From: Actinomycetota bacterium
Lineage (GTDB): Bacteria > Actinomycetota > Thermoleophilia > Gaiellales > Gaiellaceae
Length of the DNA stretch: 33,871 nucleotides
Assembly: GCA_013696805.1 (NCBI GenBank)
Contig: JACCXX010000007.1
Coordinates: forward strand, 1 to 33,871
Reading direction: 5' to 3'
Position numbers and translations under genes: made by a program. The notes beneath the pieces are model-generated. The model saw only the letters and a list, made by a program, of their open reading frames with translations. It ran no database searches and was not told the DNA's origin. The number at the start of each line of letters is the position of its first letter. Positions within the stretch are counted from its first letter, which is position 1. Of this stretch, positions 1 to 9,232 are shown one piece after another.

Positions 1-341
1 CCCACCGGGATCGCGATCAGCAGCCAGATGACCGCTCCTCCGAGGACGAGCGAGGCCGTAACAGGAGCTGCCTCGAGCACGAGGTCGTTGACGTCACGGC
101 GAAGGGTCCACGACTCGCCGAAGGAGCCATGGAGCGTCTTCCACACGAAATTTCCATACTCCTCGTAGATCGGGCCCTGGACGCCGAGTGAGTTGCGGAG
201 GTCGATCGCCTCGGAGGAACGCCCTTGGCCGATCCGACCCGGCTCGGTCGGGATGACGAAGAAGAGCACGAAGCTCGCGAGCGTGATCGCGAAGAAGAGC
301 GCGACCGCCCAAAAAAGCCGCTTGATGATGTAGCTGGCCAC
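1..341 (-). CDS. ABC transporter permease, DppB/OppB family, N-terminal part (truncated by window edge)
   Basis: Manual reverse translation from GTG at 341 gives VASYIIKRLFWAVALFFAITLASFVLFFVIPTEPGRIGQ...GNFVWKTLHGSFGESW..., with an N-terminal TM helix and typical binding-protein-dependent permease sequence. The ORF track missed it and lists a different frame at 94..312. Confidence 0.85.
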   Translation of the reverse strand, partial: MASYIIKRLFWAVALFFAITLASFVLFFVIPTEPGRIGQGRSSEAIDLRNSLGVQGPIYEEYGNFVWKTLHGSFGESWTLRRDVNDLVLEAAPVTASLVLGGAVIWLLIAIPV

Positions 342-384
342 GAACGAAGCTGTCAGCCAGGGTGGCAGCGGCCCGGAGGCCGTG

Positions 385-1203
385 TCAAGCGCTGAAGTGG
401 TCCCAGCCGCCGAGCCGGTACGGCTCGCCGTGGAGACGAAGCTCGACACCCTCCCCCTGCTCGCACCGGCCGATCTCGGTAAAGGACGTCTCGCGGTCGA
501 CCGCGGCCAGGAGCTCGAAGTCCTCCCCGAAACCGACGTCGGCGAGGTCGGCGGCTGCGGCGATCGGCACCCGCTCGAGGTCGATCACACAGCGAACGCT
601 GGAGCGCGCGGCAATGTGGCCGGCGTCGACGGCAAGCCCATCCGAGATGTCGAGCATTGCGTGCGCGTGCATCGCAAGTTCCCGACCCTCGTCGAGGCGG
701 AGCGGCGGCCGCACGTATCCCTGACGACGAAATGCGGCTCCGGCCGCTCCGAGCGGGCCGGTGACGACGAGCCTCTGTCCAGGGCGGGCACCGCTGCGAC
801 CCGGTACCCGGGAGGAGTGCCCGAGAGCTGTCACCGACAGCATGAGGCGCTCTGCGCGGGTCGTATCGCCGCCTCGAACAGGCACCTGCGTCTCGGCCAG
901 GCCTTCGTAGAGCTCGAGCACGTTTCCGAGCTGAATGTGAGGCGGCGCTCCGAGAGTGACGATCAGAGCCTGGGGCGTCGCGCCCGAGGCGGCCAGGTCA
1001 CTCAGGTTGACCGCTGCCGCCCGCCAGCCGAGGTCGCGCCACGACAACCAGTCGAGCCGGAAGTGAACACCCTCAACGAGCGCGTCCTGGGTGACGACCA
1101 GCCCCCCTGCGAGCTCCGCCGCATCGTTCTCGATTCCCTCGACGAGCCCCCGTCGCTCGAGCTCGGCGAGCAGGCCTCCCTCACCGAGCTGCCAGAGCTT
1201 CAT
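385..1203 (-). CDS. thiL: Thiamine-monophosphate kinase
   Basis: 272 aa; ENDAAEL, VVTQDALVEGVHF, NLSDLAASGATPQ, GGDTTRA and DISDGL motifs typical of ThiL/AIR-synthase-like fold. Confidence 0.93.
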   Translation of the reverse strand: MKLWQLGEGGLLAELERRGLVEGIENDAAELAGGLVVTQDALVEGVHFRLDWLSWRDLGWRAAAVNLSDLAASGATPQALIVTLGAPPHIQLGNVLELYEGLAETQVPVRGGDTTRAERLMLSVTALGHSSRVPGRSGARPGQRLVVTGPLGAAGAAFRRQGYVRPPLRLDEGRELAMHAHAMLDISDGLAVDAGHIAARSSVRCVIDLERVPIAAAADLADVGFGEDFELLAAVDRETSFTEIGRCEQGEGVELRLHGEPYRLGGWDHFSA

Positions 1204-1753
1204 CGATCGCGGCCCTCACCGCGCGTGCGTTTGCGGCGGCGCGAACGACCGCCACTCCGGCCGCTCCGACGGCGAGGCAGTCGGCAGCGTTCGACGCGTC
1301 GATCCCGCCGATCGCGATCACCGGCACCGACACCGAGTCGCAGATCGAGGCCAGGCCGTCGAGTCCGATCGGCGAAGCGGCATCGGGCTTGCTCGGAGTC
1401 GCCCAGACCGGCCCGGCCCCGATGTACGCCGCTCCGAGCCGCACGCCTGCGGCCGCCTCCCCGACATTCGCCGCCGAGGTCCCGAGCATCAGCCCGGCCT
1501 TGACCGCAGCTTCGGCTCCATCGTCGTCCTGGCCCAGGTGCACGCCGTCGGCGCCGAGCTCGACGGCGGCCTCGCAGTCGTCGTTCACGACGAACGTCAC
1601 GCCGTGCAGGGCGCACAGATGGCGAAACGGCCTGCCTTCGTCGACGACCTCGGGAGTGGGCCTGCCCTTCAGGCGGAGCTGAAGAACGGTTGCGCCTCCT
1701 GCCACGGCGGTGTTCGCCGTCTCGAGGTCACTGACTATCGCGTGCAGCTTCAC
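1181..1753 (-). CDS. thiE: Thiamine-phosphate synthase
   Basis: 190 aa TIM-barrel; LQLRLKG, FVVNDD, ADGVHLGQDD, YIGAGPVWATPSKPDA, IAIGGI motifs. GTG start; overlaps both neighbouring thi genes. Confidence 0.92.
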   Translation of the reverse strand: MKLHAIVSDLETANTAVAGGATVLQLRLKGRPTPEVVDEGRPFRHLCALHGVTFVVNDDCEAAVELGADGVHLGQDDDGAEAAVKAGLMLGTSAANVGEAAAGVRLGAAYIGAGPVWATPSKPDAASPIGLDGLASICDSVSVPVIAIGGIDASNAADCLAVGAAGVAVVRAAANARAVRAAIDEALAAR

Positions 1754-2543
1754 TCGACCGGGCCCTCCCGTCGATCGTCTCAGGATCGAGGTTGTAAAGC
1801 GCGTCGTAGAGCTGGACGTGAAACGTGCCCGGCCCCGGCGCGCCCACTGCCGCGTCTTCTCCGGCGACGCCGAACGCCACCAATGCCTCGGCCGCGGCCT
1901 CGAGAGGCGAGTCGGGCCGAACAGCGAGAAAACAGCCCGTGACGGCGGTCGACATGCACCCCGTCCCGGTCACGGTGCTGAGCAACTCGTCGCCGTTCGA
2001 GACGGCGATGACCCGCTCGCCGTCGGAGACGTGGTCGATCGGGCCCGTCACGGCGGCGACTGTGCCGAGAGCGCGCGCGGCCCCCTGCGCCAGCTCCTGA
2101 GCGGACCCTTCGACGCCGATCGACTCGACGCCGCGAATCTCGGCCGCGCGACCGGCGAGCGTCGCGATCTCAGCGGCGTTCCCGCGCACGACGGCGATCT
2201 CGGCGTGATCGAGAATCCGCTTCGCGGTCTCGGTACGCAGCGTTGTTGCTCCGGCGCCGACAGGATCGAGCACGATCGGCGCTCCAGCCTCGTTCGCGGC
2301 AGTCGCCGCCGACAGCATCGCCTCGATCCAGTGCTCCGACAGCGTCCCGATGTTGAGCACGAGCGCTCCGGCGACGCTCGCCATCTCCTCAACCTCCTGC
2401 ATCGCGTGGGCCATGACCGGGAGGGCGCCGAGCGCGAGGGTCGCATTCGCCGTCTCGTTCATGACCACGTAGTTCGTGATCTGGTGGACGAGCGGCTTAC
2501 GGTCGCGAAGCTCGCGTAGGTCTGCGCCGGTTTGGAGGGTCAT
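1728..2543 (-). CDS. thiM: Hydroxyethylthiazole kinase
   Basis: 271 aa; PLVHQITNYVVMNETAN, PIVLDPVGAGAT, VTGTGCMSTAVTGCFLA motifs. Confidence 0.93.
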   Translation of the reverse strand: MTLQTGADLRELRDRKPLVHQITNYVVMNETANATLALGALPVMAHAMQEVEEMASVAGALVLNIGTLSEHWIEAMLSAATAANEAGAPIVLDPVGAGATTLRTETAKRILDHAEIAVVRGNAAEIATLAGRAAEIRGVESIGVEGSAQELAQGAARALGTVAAVTGPIDHVSDGERVIAVSNGDELLSTVTGTGCMSTAVTGCFLAVRPDSPLEAAAEALVAFGVAGEDAAVGAPGPGTFHVQLYDALYNLDPETIDGRARSSEAARDSQ

Positions 2544-3316
2544 GCCGCTCCTTGGAGGTCGAGCACGTCGACAGGCCCCTCGCCGTGGCCGATCTCGGTG
2601 AGACCGTGCGCCACCGCGGCCGAGGCAGTCGCCGCTGCACCCCGAGCAGCCTCTTCAAGAGTCTGACCCCGAGCAAGCAGAGCCGCGAGCGTGGCCGAGT
2701 GCGTGCAGCCGGCTCCGTGGGTGGCCGGAACGTCACGCCGCTCCACGGGAATCTCGATGTGGTCGGTCCCGTCGAAGAGATGGTCGACCGGATCGTCGCC
2801 ATGACCTCCGGTCACGATCGCCGCCGGGGCTCCGAGCTCGTGCAGCCGCACGGCCAGCTCACGCCTCGAGCCGGGACCTGCGAGCGCCTCCGCTTCGTGC
2901 AGGTTCGGCGTGACCACGGTCGCAAGCGGGAACAGCCGGGAGACAAGCACTTCGACCGCGTCATCTTGCAAGAGCTTGGCCCCCGAGGTCGCAACCAGCA
3001 CGGGATCGACGACCAGCGGCACGCGGTGGTCGGCGAGGTACTCCGCGACAGTCTCGATCAGCGGGCGCGAGAAGAGCATCCCGGTCTTCGCGGCATCGGC
3101 GCCGATGTCGGAGAAGACCGCCTCCAGCTGGGCCCGGACGAACTCGGGCGGGACCTCGTGCACCGCCCTCACGCCCTGTGTGTTCTGCGCGGTCAGCGCG
3201 ACGATCGCGCTCATGCCGTAGCAGCGCGCCGCCGCAAAGGCCTTCAGATCGGCCTGGATGCCTGCGCCGCCTCCGGAATCGGAGCCCGCAATCGTCAGAC
3301 AACGTGGTACTGCCAT
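2540..3316 (-). CDS. thiD: Bifunctional hydroxymethylpyrimidine kinase/phosphomethylpyrimidine kinase
   Basis: 258 aa; [53 protein letters not shown] motifs. Confidence 0.95.
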   Translation of the reverse strand: MAVPRCLTIAGSDSGGGAGIQADLKAFAAARCYGMSAIVALTAQNTQGVRAVHEVPPEFVRAQLEAVFSDIGADAAKTGMLFSRPLIETVAEYLADHRVPLVVDPVLVATSGAKLLQDDAVEVLVSRLFPLATVVTPNLHEAEALAGPGSRRELAVRLHELGAPAAIVTGGHGDDPVDHLFDGTDHIEIPVERRDVPATHGAGCTHSATLAALLARGQTLEEAARGAAATASAAVAHGLTEIGHGEGPVDVLDLQGAA

Positions 3317-3319
3317 CGA

Positions 3320-3393
3320 CTCCCTTCGCCGGTACTAACCGGATCAGGTTCGGCGGGTGTGTTCTCAGCCCTGACGACAGGGCACCCCGGAAG
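3320..3393 (-). promoter_or_regulatory. TPP (THI-box) riboswitch upstream of thiD
   Basis: Minus strand CTTCCGGGGTGCCCTGTCGTCAGGGCTGAGAACACACCCGCCGAACCTGATCCGGTTAGTACCGGCGAAGGGAG has the GGGGUGC...GGCUGAGA...ACCC...GAACCUGAUC(C)GG...GCGAAGGGA THI core. Stems P1 (CUUCC/GGGAG), P2, P3 (GCCCUG-UCGU-CAGGGC) and P4/P5 are visible. Confidence 0.95.
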
Positions 3394-3413
3394 CCCAAGG
3401 CTACCATCGGCTG

Positions 3414-5651
3414 ATGGCAATGGGCACTACGGTCTGGAGCGACCTCCTGGAGGGTGAGGAGCTCGCGTACCTCGGCTCAGAACCGGCCAGAGACGCCCGC
3501 ACGGTACCGATCCCCGGCGACGTCCCAGCTGCTCTTCGTGATGCTCTGGCGGCGCAAGGGATCGATTCGCTCTACGAACACCAGGCCGAGGTCTGGCACG
3601 CGGCTCGGCGCGGCGAGCATGTGATCATCACGACCGGCACCGCGAGCGGCAAGACGCTCGCCTTCAACCTGCCGGTGTTGGCCGCGCTCGCGGACGATTC
3701 GAAGAACCGGACGCTGTACCTCTACCCGACCAAAGCGCTGGCCCAGGATCAGGCGCGCGGGCTCGGCACGTTCGCGCTCAAGCGCATGCGCGCGGCGATC
3801 TACGACGGCGACACGCCGTCCGAGCAACGCTGGCAGGTGCGCAAATGGGCCAACCTGATCCTGTCCAACCCGGACATGCTCCACATCGGCGTGCTGCCTC
3901 ACCACGACCGCTGGGGCGACGTGCTGTCGAACCTGCGCTACGTCGTCGTGGACGAGGCGCACGTGTACCGGGGGGTGTTCGGCTCCCACGTCGGCAACGT
4001 GCTCCGGCGGCTCCGACGTCTGGCGCGCGTGTACGGGGCCGACCCCCAGTTCCTCCTCGCCTCGGCGACGATTGCGAACCCCGCCGAGCTGGCCCGTTCC
4101 CTGAGCGGTCTCGACTTCTCGGTGGTCACCGACGATGCCGCACCGCGCCCCGAACGCACGATCGCGCTCTGGAACCAGCCGCTCCTCGATCAGGAGCTCG
4201 GTCTCCGTGGCAGCGCTCTCTCGGAGGCGTCCAAGCTGCATGCCGAGCTGGTCTCCAAGAGCCTGCGCTCGCTGGTCTTCGCCAAGAGCCGGCGCGCGGC
4301 GGAGCTCATCCACCGCCAGGCCGTGCAGAGGCTGGGCGACGGCTCGCTCCTCTCGCCCTACCGCGCCGGCTACACCCCGGCCCAACGCCGCGAGATCGAG
4401 CAGCGCCTCTTCTCGGGCGAGCTGCTCGGCGTGAGCGCGACGAATGCGCTCGAGCTCGGGATCGACGTCGGGGCTCTCGACAGCGTGGTCTCGGTGGGAT
4501 TCCCCGGCACCGTGGCCAGCCTCCGCCAGCAGTGGGGACGAGCCGGCCGCCGAGGTCACGGCCTCGCAGTGCTAGTCGCCACCGACGACGCGCTCGACCA
4601 GTACTTTATGCGCGAGCCCGAAATGCTCCTCAACCGCCGGGTCGAGGCTGCGATCCTCGACCACGAGAACCCGCGCGTCCTCGACGGCCACGTGGCTGCG
4701 GCCGCGTTCGAGGCGCCCATCGACGAGGCCGACACCGAGACGCTCGGCCCCGAGGCACTCCGCCGAGCAGCTCGGCACGCAGATCTGAGGAAGACCGATG
4801 CCGGCTACGTGTGGGCCGGCCGCGACTATCCAGCCGGCCGCTTCGGCCTGCGCTCGACGAGCCCCGACGTGTTCGCCGTCGTCGAAGCGGTGTCAGGCTC
4901 CGTGCTCGGCAACGTGGAGCGGGAGAAGGCCTACTCAACCGTGCACGAGGGCGCGATCTACCTGCACCTCGGTGAGCAATACCGGGTCGTCGCGCTCGAC
5001 CTCACGTCGCGGAGCGCGCTCGTGGAGCCGTTCACCGGCGACTACTACACGCAGGCGAAGAAGGAGTCGACGACCGCGATCGAGGAGACCCTGCGTGCCG
5101 AACGGCGACTCGGGCTCGACCTCGCCTTCGGCCGCGTCAGCGTCACGGAGCAGGTCGTCGGCTACCAGAAGAAGTCGATCCGCGACCAGGCGACGATCGA
5201 GCTCGTGCCCCTCGACCTCCCCGAGACGACGTTCGACACGGAGGCCGTCTGGTACGTCCCCGAGCCCGACCAACTCGAGGGCCTCGAGCAGATGCCGACC
5301 CTACTGGGGACGCTCCACGCCGCCGAGCACGCGATGATCGCGATCCTGCCGCTCTGGGCCATGTGCGACCGCTGGGACATCGGCGGCCTCTCGACGAACA
5401 TCCACTTCCAGACCGGCCGGCCGACGATCTTCGTCTACGACGGGCACCCGGGCGGCGTCGGGATCACCGAGCGCGGGTTCGACGCATTCGAAGGCTGGGT
5501 CGAGGACACGGCGCGGATGCTCGACGGATGCCCTTGCGAAGCCGGCTGTCCCTCGTGCGTGCAGTCCCCGAAGTGCGGGAACCTCAACGAGCCGCTCGAC
5601 AAGCGAGGTGCCCTGACGCTTCTGCAGAGAATGCGCTCAGAGGTGGGCTAG
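3414..5651 (+). CDS. DEAD/DEAH-box helicase with C-terminal DUF1998 Zn-binding domain (YprA/MrfA-like)
   Basis: 745 aa; YEHQAEVW, TGTASGKTLAFNLP (Walker A), VVDEAHVYRG (DEAH), LASATIANP, QWGRAGRRG. C-terminus CPCEAGCPSCVQSPKCGNLNEPLDK is the four-Cys DUF1998 signature. Confidence 0.92.
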   Translation: MAMGTTVWSDLLEGEELAYLGSEPARDARTVPIPGDVPAALRDALAAQGIDSLYEHQAEVWHAARRGEHVIITTGTASGKTLAFNLPVLAALADDSKNRTLYLYPTKALAQDQARGLGTFALKRMRAAIYDGDTPSEQRWQVRKWANLILSNPDMLHIGVLPHHDRWGDVLSNLRYVVVDEAHVYRGVFGSHVGNVLRRLRRLARVYGADPQFLLASATIANPAELARSLSGLDFSVVTDDAAPRPERTIALWNQPLLDQELGLRGSALSEASKLHAELVSKSLRSLVFAKSRRAAELIHRQAVQRLGDGSLLSPYRAGYTPAQRREIEQRLFSGELLGVSATNALELGIDVGALDSVVSVGFPGTVASLRQQWGRAGRRGHGLAVLVATDDALDQYFMREPEMLLNRRVEAAILDHENPRVLDGHVAAAAFEAPIDEADTETLGPEALRRAARHADLRKTDAGYVWAGRDYPAGRFGLRSTSPDVFAVVEAVSGSVLGNVEREKAYSTVHEGAIYLHLGEQYRVVALDLTSRSALVEPFTGDYYTQAKKESTTAIEETLRAERRLGLDLAFGRVSVTEQVVGYQKKSIRDQATIELVPLDLPETTFDTEAVWYVPEPDQLEGLEQMPTLLGTLHAAEHAMIAILPLWAMCDRWDIGGLSTNIHFQTGRPTIFVYDGHPGGVGITERGFDAFEGWVEDTARMLDGCPCEAGCPSCVQSPKCGNLNEPLDKRGALTLLQRMRSEVG

Positions 5652-6086
5652 CGCGAGATCGACTGCCTGCTTGGGAGACTGCGCACGCTCGATGCCGTCT
5701 CCTGCGAGCTCCCACCCGGGCTCGAGGACGACGACTGGCCGGCCGAGGCGGCGCGCGAAGGCGATCTCCGCAAGCGTCCCCCAGCTGCCGCCGACGGCGA
5801 TGACCGCATGTCCCGACGCGACGACGGCGAGGTTGCGCGCATGGCCGATGGCGGTCGCGACGGCGTAATCAACCCATTCGTTCGAGTCCGCGAGCCGCTC
5901 GCCCGGGAGGACACCAATCGTCGTTCCGCCCGCTGACTTTGCGCCGCGCGCCGCCGCGGCCATCACTTCGCCGAGACCACCCGTGACGACCGTGCAGCCG
6001 CGGGCAGCGAGCAGGCGGCCAACCTCCTCGGCCCGAGCTTCGTTCTCCTGCCCGCTGCCGATCACAGACACCTGGGTCCGGACCAT
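5637..6086 (-). CDS. TIGR00725/SLOG (LOG-like Rossmann) family protein
   Basis: From ATG at 6086: MVRTQVSVIGSGQENEARAEEVGRLLAARGCTVVTGGLGEVMAAAARGAKSAGGTTIGVLPG...AVIAVGGSWGTLAEIAFA; GG.GEVM and GGSWGTLAE motifs of the SLOG superfamily. Confidence 0.85.
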   Translation of the reverse strand: MVRTQVSVIGSGQENEARAEEVGRLLAARGCTVVTGGLGEVMAAAARGAKSAGGTTIGVLPGERLADSNEWVDYAVATAIGHARNLAVVASGHAVIAVGGSWGTLAEIAFARRLGRPVVVLEPGWELAGDGIERAQSPKQAVDLALAHL

Positions 6087-6092
6087 GCCGCG

Positions 6093-6878
6093 ATGGTAGA
6101 ACGGCGGCCGATGACTGAGGCCGCTCGCTGCATCGCGTTCCTCCACGACCACGCGGTCCGGGTCGCGAACGCGAGGTTGGTAGGGCGCTTCGGGACGGCA
6201 TTGCTCAACAACGGCCTACCGCGCGTGTGGAGCCTGAATTATCTCCTTGCCGAGCGAGACCTGGAACGGGCAACCGCCGAGGCCCTTGTGGCGGAGGCCG
6301 ACGAGCTACTCGGTGGCGCGGGGCTCCGACATAGAAAGGTCGAAGTGCTCGACGAAGAGGCGGGCGCGCGTCTCGTGGACGAGTTCGGCGGACTCGGTTG
6401 GCACGTCGAGCGGGATCTCGTCATGCCACACCGGCGTCGGCCTGACTGCGAGGTGGACGTCTCGATCGTCGAGGAAGTCGACCCCGAGACGCTCGCGCCC
6501 GTCTGGGCCGAGGCCATGCAGAAGGACTTCGGTGGCGACGCCGACGTGATCCAGCAACTCATCGAGCACAAGCGTGTCCTCGCTGCCGACGGCGCTCGCT
6601 TCTTCGCCGCCCGAATGAATGGCGTGCTCGCGTCCTACTGCGACCTCTACTCCGACGGGCGGACAGGGCAGATCGAGGCCGTACAGACCCTCGAGCGCTT
6701 CCGGAACAAGGGTCTGGCTCGGGCGGTGGTCTCGGGAGCTCTCGCCGCCTCCGAGGCCGAGGGTCACGACCTGACCTTCCTGTTGGCCGACGGCGCGGAT
6801 TGGCCGAAGCACCTGTACGGGAAGCTCGGCTTCGATGTCGTCGGCTCTGTGTACGAGTTCACGCTTCGCCGGGCTTGA
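6093..6878 (+). CDS. GNAT family N-acetyltransferase (start at 6093 or 6111)
   Basis: 261 aa; C-terminal GNAT region IEAVQTLERFRNKGLARAVVSGALAASEAEGHDLTFLLAD..WPKHLYGKLGFDVVGSVYEF. Confidence 0.82.
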   Translation: MVERRPMTEAARCIAFLHDHAVRVANARLVGRFGTALLNNGLPRVWSLNYLLAERDLERATAEALVAEADELLGGAGLRHRKVEVLDEEAGARLVDEFGGLGWHVERDLVMPHRRRPDCEVDVSIVEEVDPETLAPVWAEAMQKDFGGDADVIQQLIEHKRVLAADGARFFAARMNGVLASYCDLYSDGRTGQIEAVQTLERFRNKGLARAVVSGALAASEAEGHDLTFLLADGADWPKHLYGKLGFDVVGSVYEFTLRRA

Positions 6879-9228
6879 TCGAGGCCGACCGAGAGCGCGC
6901 AACGGCCTTCAGCGCCGTCGTCAGCGACTGCTTCGCCGTCAGAACCCCGGCGAAGAGGTCCCCGTGGCTCCGCACGCGGTCGAGCACGACCTCCATCGTG
7001 AAATCCACGGGATCGAGATCCTCGTTCACCTCGTCCCAGCGGAGTGGCGTCGACACGGGGGCGCCGGCCTGCGGCCGCACCGAGTAGACGGAGGCGATCG
7101 TCTTCCCCTCGCCATTCTGGTTCGAGTCGATCAGAACGCCTCGCCGCTTCGCCTTCGTCCACTCCGTCGTGACGAGCCCGCGGTAAGAGCGCGCGAGCGC
7201 CCCTGCGACGATCTCCGAGAACTGGCGCGTGTCGGCGTAGGTGTACCGCCGGGCGATCGGCACGAGGACGTGGATCCCGTCGGAGCCGCTCGTCTTGACG
7301 AAGCTCTCGAGCTGGAGCACATCGAGCGCCTGCTTGACGAGCAGCGCGACTTGCACGGTCTCCCGGAAGCCTACGTCCGGCGAGGGATCCAGATCGAACA
7401 GCACCCAGTCGGGCCGCTCGGGCTTATCGACCCGCGAGTACCACGTGTTCAGGTCGATACAGCCCATGTTCACCATCCAGAGGAGCGCGAGCTCGTCGTT
7501 GGCAAGAGGCGCACTGATGCGCTTGGAGCGGCGCGGGCTCTCACGGGTCGAGACGTCGATCTCGCGCGTCTGGATCCAGTCCGGCATGTGCTTGGGCGCA
7601 TCCTTCTGGAAGAAGAACTTCCCCTGCCAGCCGTCGGGATAGCGCTTCATGGTGAACGGCCTGTCCTTCAGGTGCGGCACCAAGGCGTCGGCCACCGACT
7701 GGTAGTACGAAAGGAGGTCACCCTTCGTGATGCCCTCCTCGGGCCAGAAGGGCTTGTCGAGGTTCGAGAGCTTGAGGACCCGCTTGCCCTTGCGGATCTC
7801 GGTCGGCATCGGCTCCTCGATGCGCACCTCGAGCGGATCCTTGTCTTCTCGGAGCCCCTTGTAAGAGGGCGCTCGCAGCCGGCCGTCGTGCGTCCACTCG
7901 ACGAATTCGACCTCGGCCACCAGCTTGGGCTCGACCCAGACCACGTCGCCCTTGCGAATTTTCGGCATCTTCGGCGCCAGGCGAAATGACGTCTTGTCCA
8001 GCCGAAGTGGCTTCAGCACTCGCAGCAGGCGCTCGATCTCCTGCTCGGTGAAGCCGGTCCCGACGTTCCCGGTGTAGACGAGCTCCGCGCCGCGATAGGT
8101 GCCGAGAACGAGTGAGCCGAGCGTGCCCGAGCGCCGCCCCTGGCCCCTCGTGTAACCCGCAATCACGAACTCCTGGCGGCCGTGTGGCTTGATCTTCAGC
8201 CAGTCGCGTGTGCGCTTTCCGGGGATGTACCGCGACTCGAGCCGCTTGGCCATGATCCCTTCGAGCTTCTGCTGCTTGGCAGCGCGCAGGAGCGCCCGGC
8301 CGTCATCGAAGCCCTCGGAGAAGCGGACGGTCTTGTTCCTCTTGTCGAGCAGTTTCTCGAGCCGTTTTCGGCGCTCGACTAGCGGCAGGTCGATCAACGG
8401 CTCGCCCTCCACTTCGAGCAGATCGAAGACGAAGTACACGATCGCGGTCCCGGACTTGCCCTGCTGCATCGCCGAGAAGCTCGGGTGGCCGTTCTCGTCG
8501 AGGGCACACACTTCCCCGTCAACCACGCAGTCCGGGGTCTTGAGTGCTTTCACCAGCTCCTTGGCCACGTTCGCGAAGCGCTCCGTGTAGTCCTGATCCT
8601 TGCGCGACCGAAGCTCCGCTTCGCTCCCCACAACCGTCGCCACGATGCGGTAGCCGTCCCACTTGATCTCGTACGTCCAGCCTTCGCCGCGAGGAGGGTC
8701 GTCGGTGAGCGTCGCAAGCGTCGGTGCGTAATCGCGCCGCGGGCCGCCCGGGATCGTGGTGCCCTCGTCGCGCTTCCGGATGATCAGCCAGTTCCTGGGA
8801 TCACCCGAGAGGTTGGCAGGGACGAGCGCGTAGGTCCCCTCGAGTCGCTCGCCGTGGAGGCGGACGGTCAGCCCGCCGCCCTTCTTCTCCTCGACGAGCT
8901 CGTAGGTTCCCTGGTCCCAGAGCTCAACGGTGCCGCCTCCGTACTGACCCTTTGGTATCTCTCCCTCGAAGGTTGCGTACTCGAGCGGGTGATCCTCTAC
9001 GTGCACGGCGAGGTGCTGCTGCCCGGGGTCGAGCGGTATTCCTTTCGGCACCGCCCAACTCGCGAGGGCTCCGTTCCGCTCGAGACGAAAGTCGTAGTGC
9101 AGCCGCGTCGCATCGTGTCGCTGGACGACAAAGATGGGCTGCTTCCCATCCTTGCGGCCCCCGAAGGGCTCCGGGGTCTTCTTCGGGTCGCGCTTGCGCT
9201 TGTACTCGGCGAGCTTCGCCTTGGCCAC
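6859..9228 (-). CDS. ligD: ATP-dependent DNA ligase LigD (PE-ligase-polymerase order)
   Basis: 789 aa. N-terminal phosphoesterase (FVVQRHDATRLHYDFRLERNGALASWAVPKGIP), central ligase (YEIKWDGYR, GIMAKRLESRYIPGKR), C-terminal polymerase (LSNLDKPFWPEEGITKGDL..YYQSVADALVPHLKDRPFTMKRYPDG; VLFDLDPSPDV). Confidence 0.95.
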   Translation of the reverse strand: MAKAKLAEYKRKRDPKKTPEPFGGRKDGKQPIFVVQRHDATRLHYDFRLERNGALASWAVPKGIPLDPGQQHLAVHVEDHPLEYATFEGEIPKGQYGGGTVELWDQGTYELVEEKKGGGLTVRLHGERLEGTYALVPANLSGDPRNWLIIRKRDEGTTIPGGPRRDYAPTLATLTDDPPRGEGWTYEIKWDGYRIVATVVGSEAELRSRKDQDYTERFANVAKELVKALKTPDCVVDGEVCALDENGHPSFSAMQQGKSGTAIVYFVFDLLEVEGEPLIDLPLVERRKRLEKLLDKRNKTVRFSEGFDDGRALLRAAKQQKLEGIMAKRLESRYIPGKRTRDWLKIKPHGRQEFVIAGYTRGQGRRSGTLGSLVLGTYRGAELVYTGNVGTGFTEQEIERLLRVLKPLRLDKTSFRLAPKMPKIRKGDVVWVEPKLVAEVEFVEWTHDGRLRAPSYKGLREDKDPLEVRIEEPMPTEIRKGKRVLKLSNLDKPFWPEEGITKGDLLSYYQSVADALVPHLKDRPFTMKRYPDGWQGKFFFQKDAPKHMPDWIQTREIDVSTRESPRRSKRISAPLANDELALLWMVNMGCIDLNTWYSRVDKPERPDWVLFDLDPSPDVGFRETVQVALLVKQALDVLQLESFVKTSGSDGIHVLVPIARRYTYADTRQFSEIVAGALARSYRGLVTTEWTKAKRRGVLIDSNQNGEGKTIASVYSVRPQAGAPVSTPLRWDEVNEDLDPVDFTMEVVLDRVRSHGDLFAGVLTAKQSLTTALKAVARSRSASIKPGEA

Positions 9229-9232
9229 GCAG

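Noticed and set aside
94-312. 72-aa minus ORF at the left edge
   Set aside because: Arg-rich wrong frame; the true frame in the same place encodes an OppB/DppB-type permease from GTG 341.
382-1503. 373-aa plus-strand ORF antisense to thiL/thiE
   Set aside because: Arg/Pro/Ser-rich shadow ORF over two confident thi genes.
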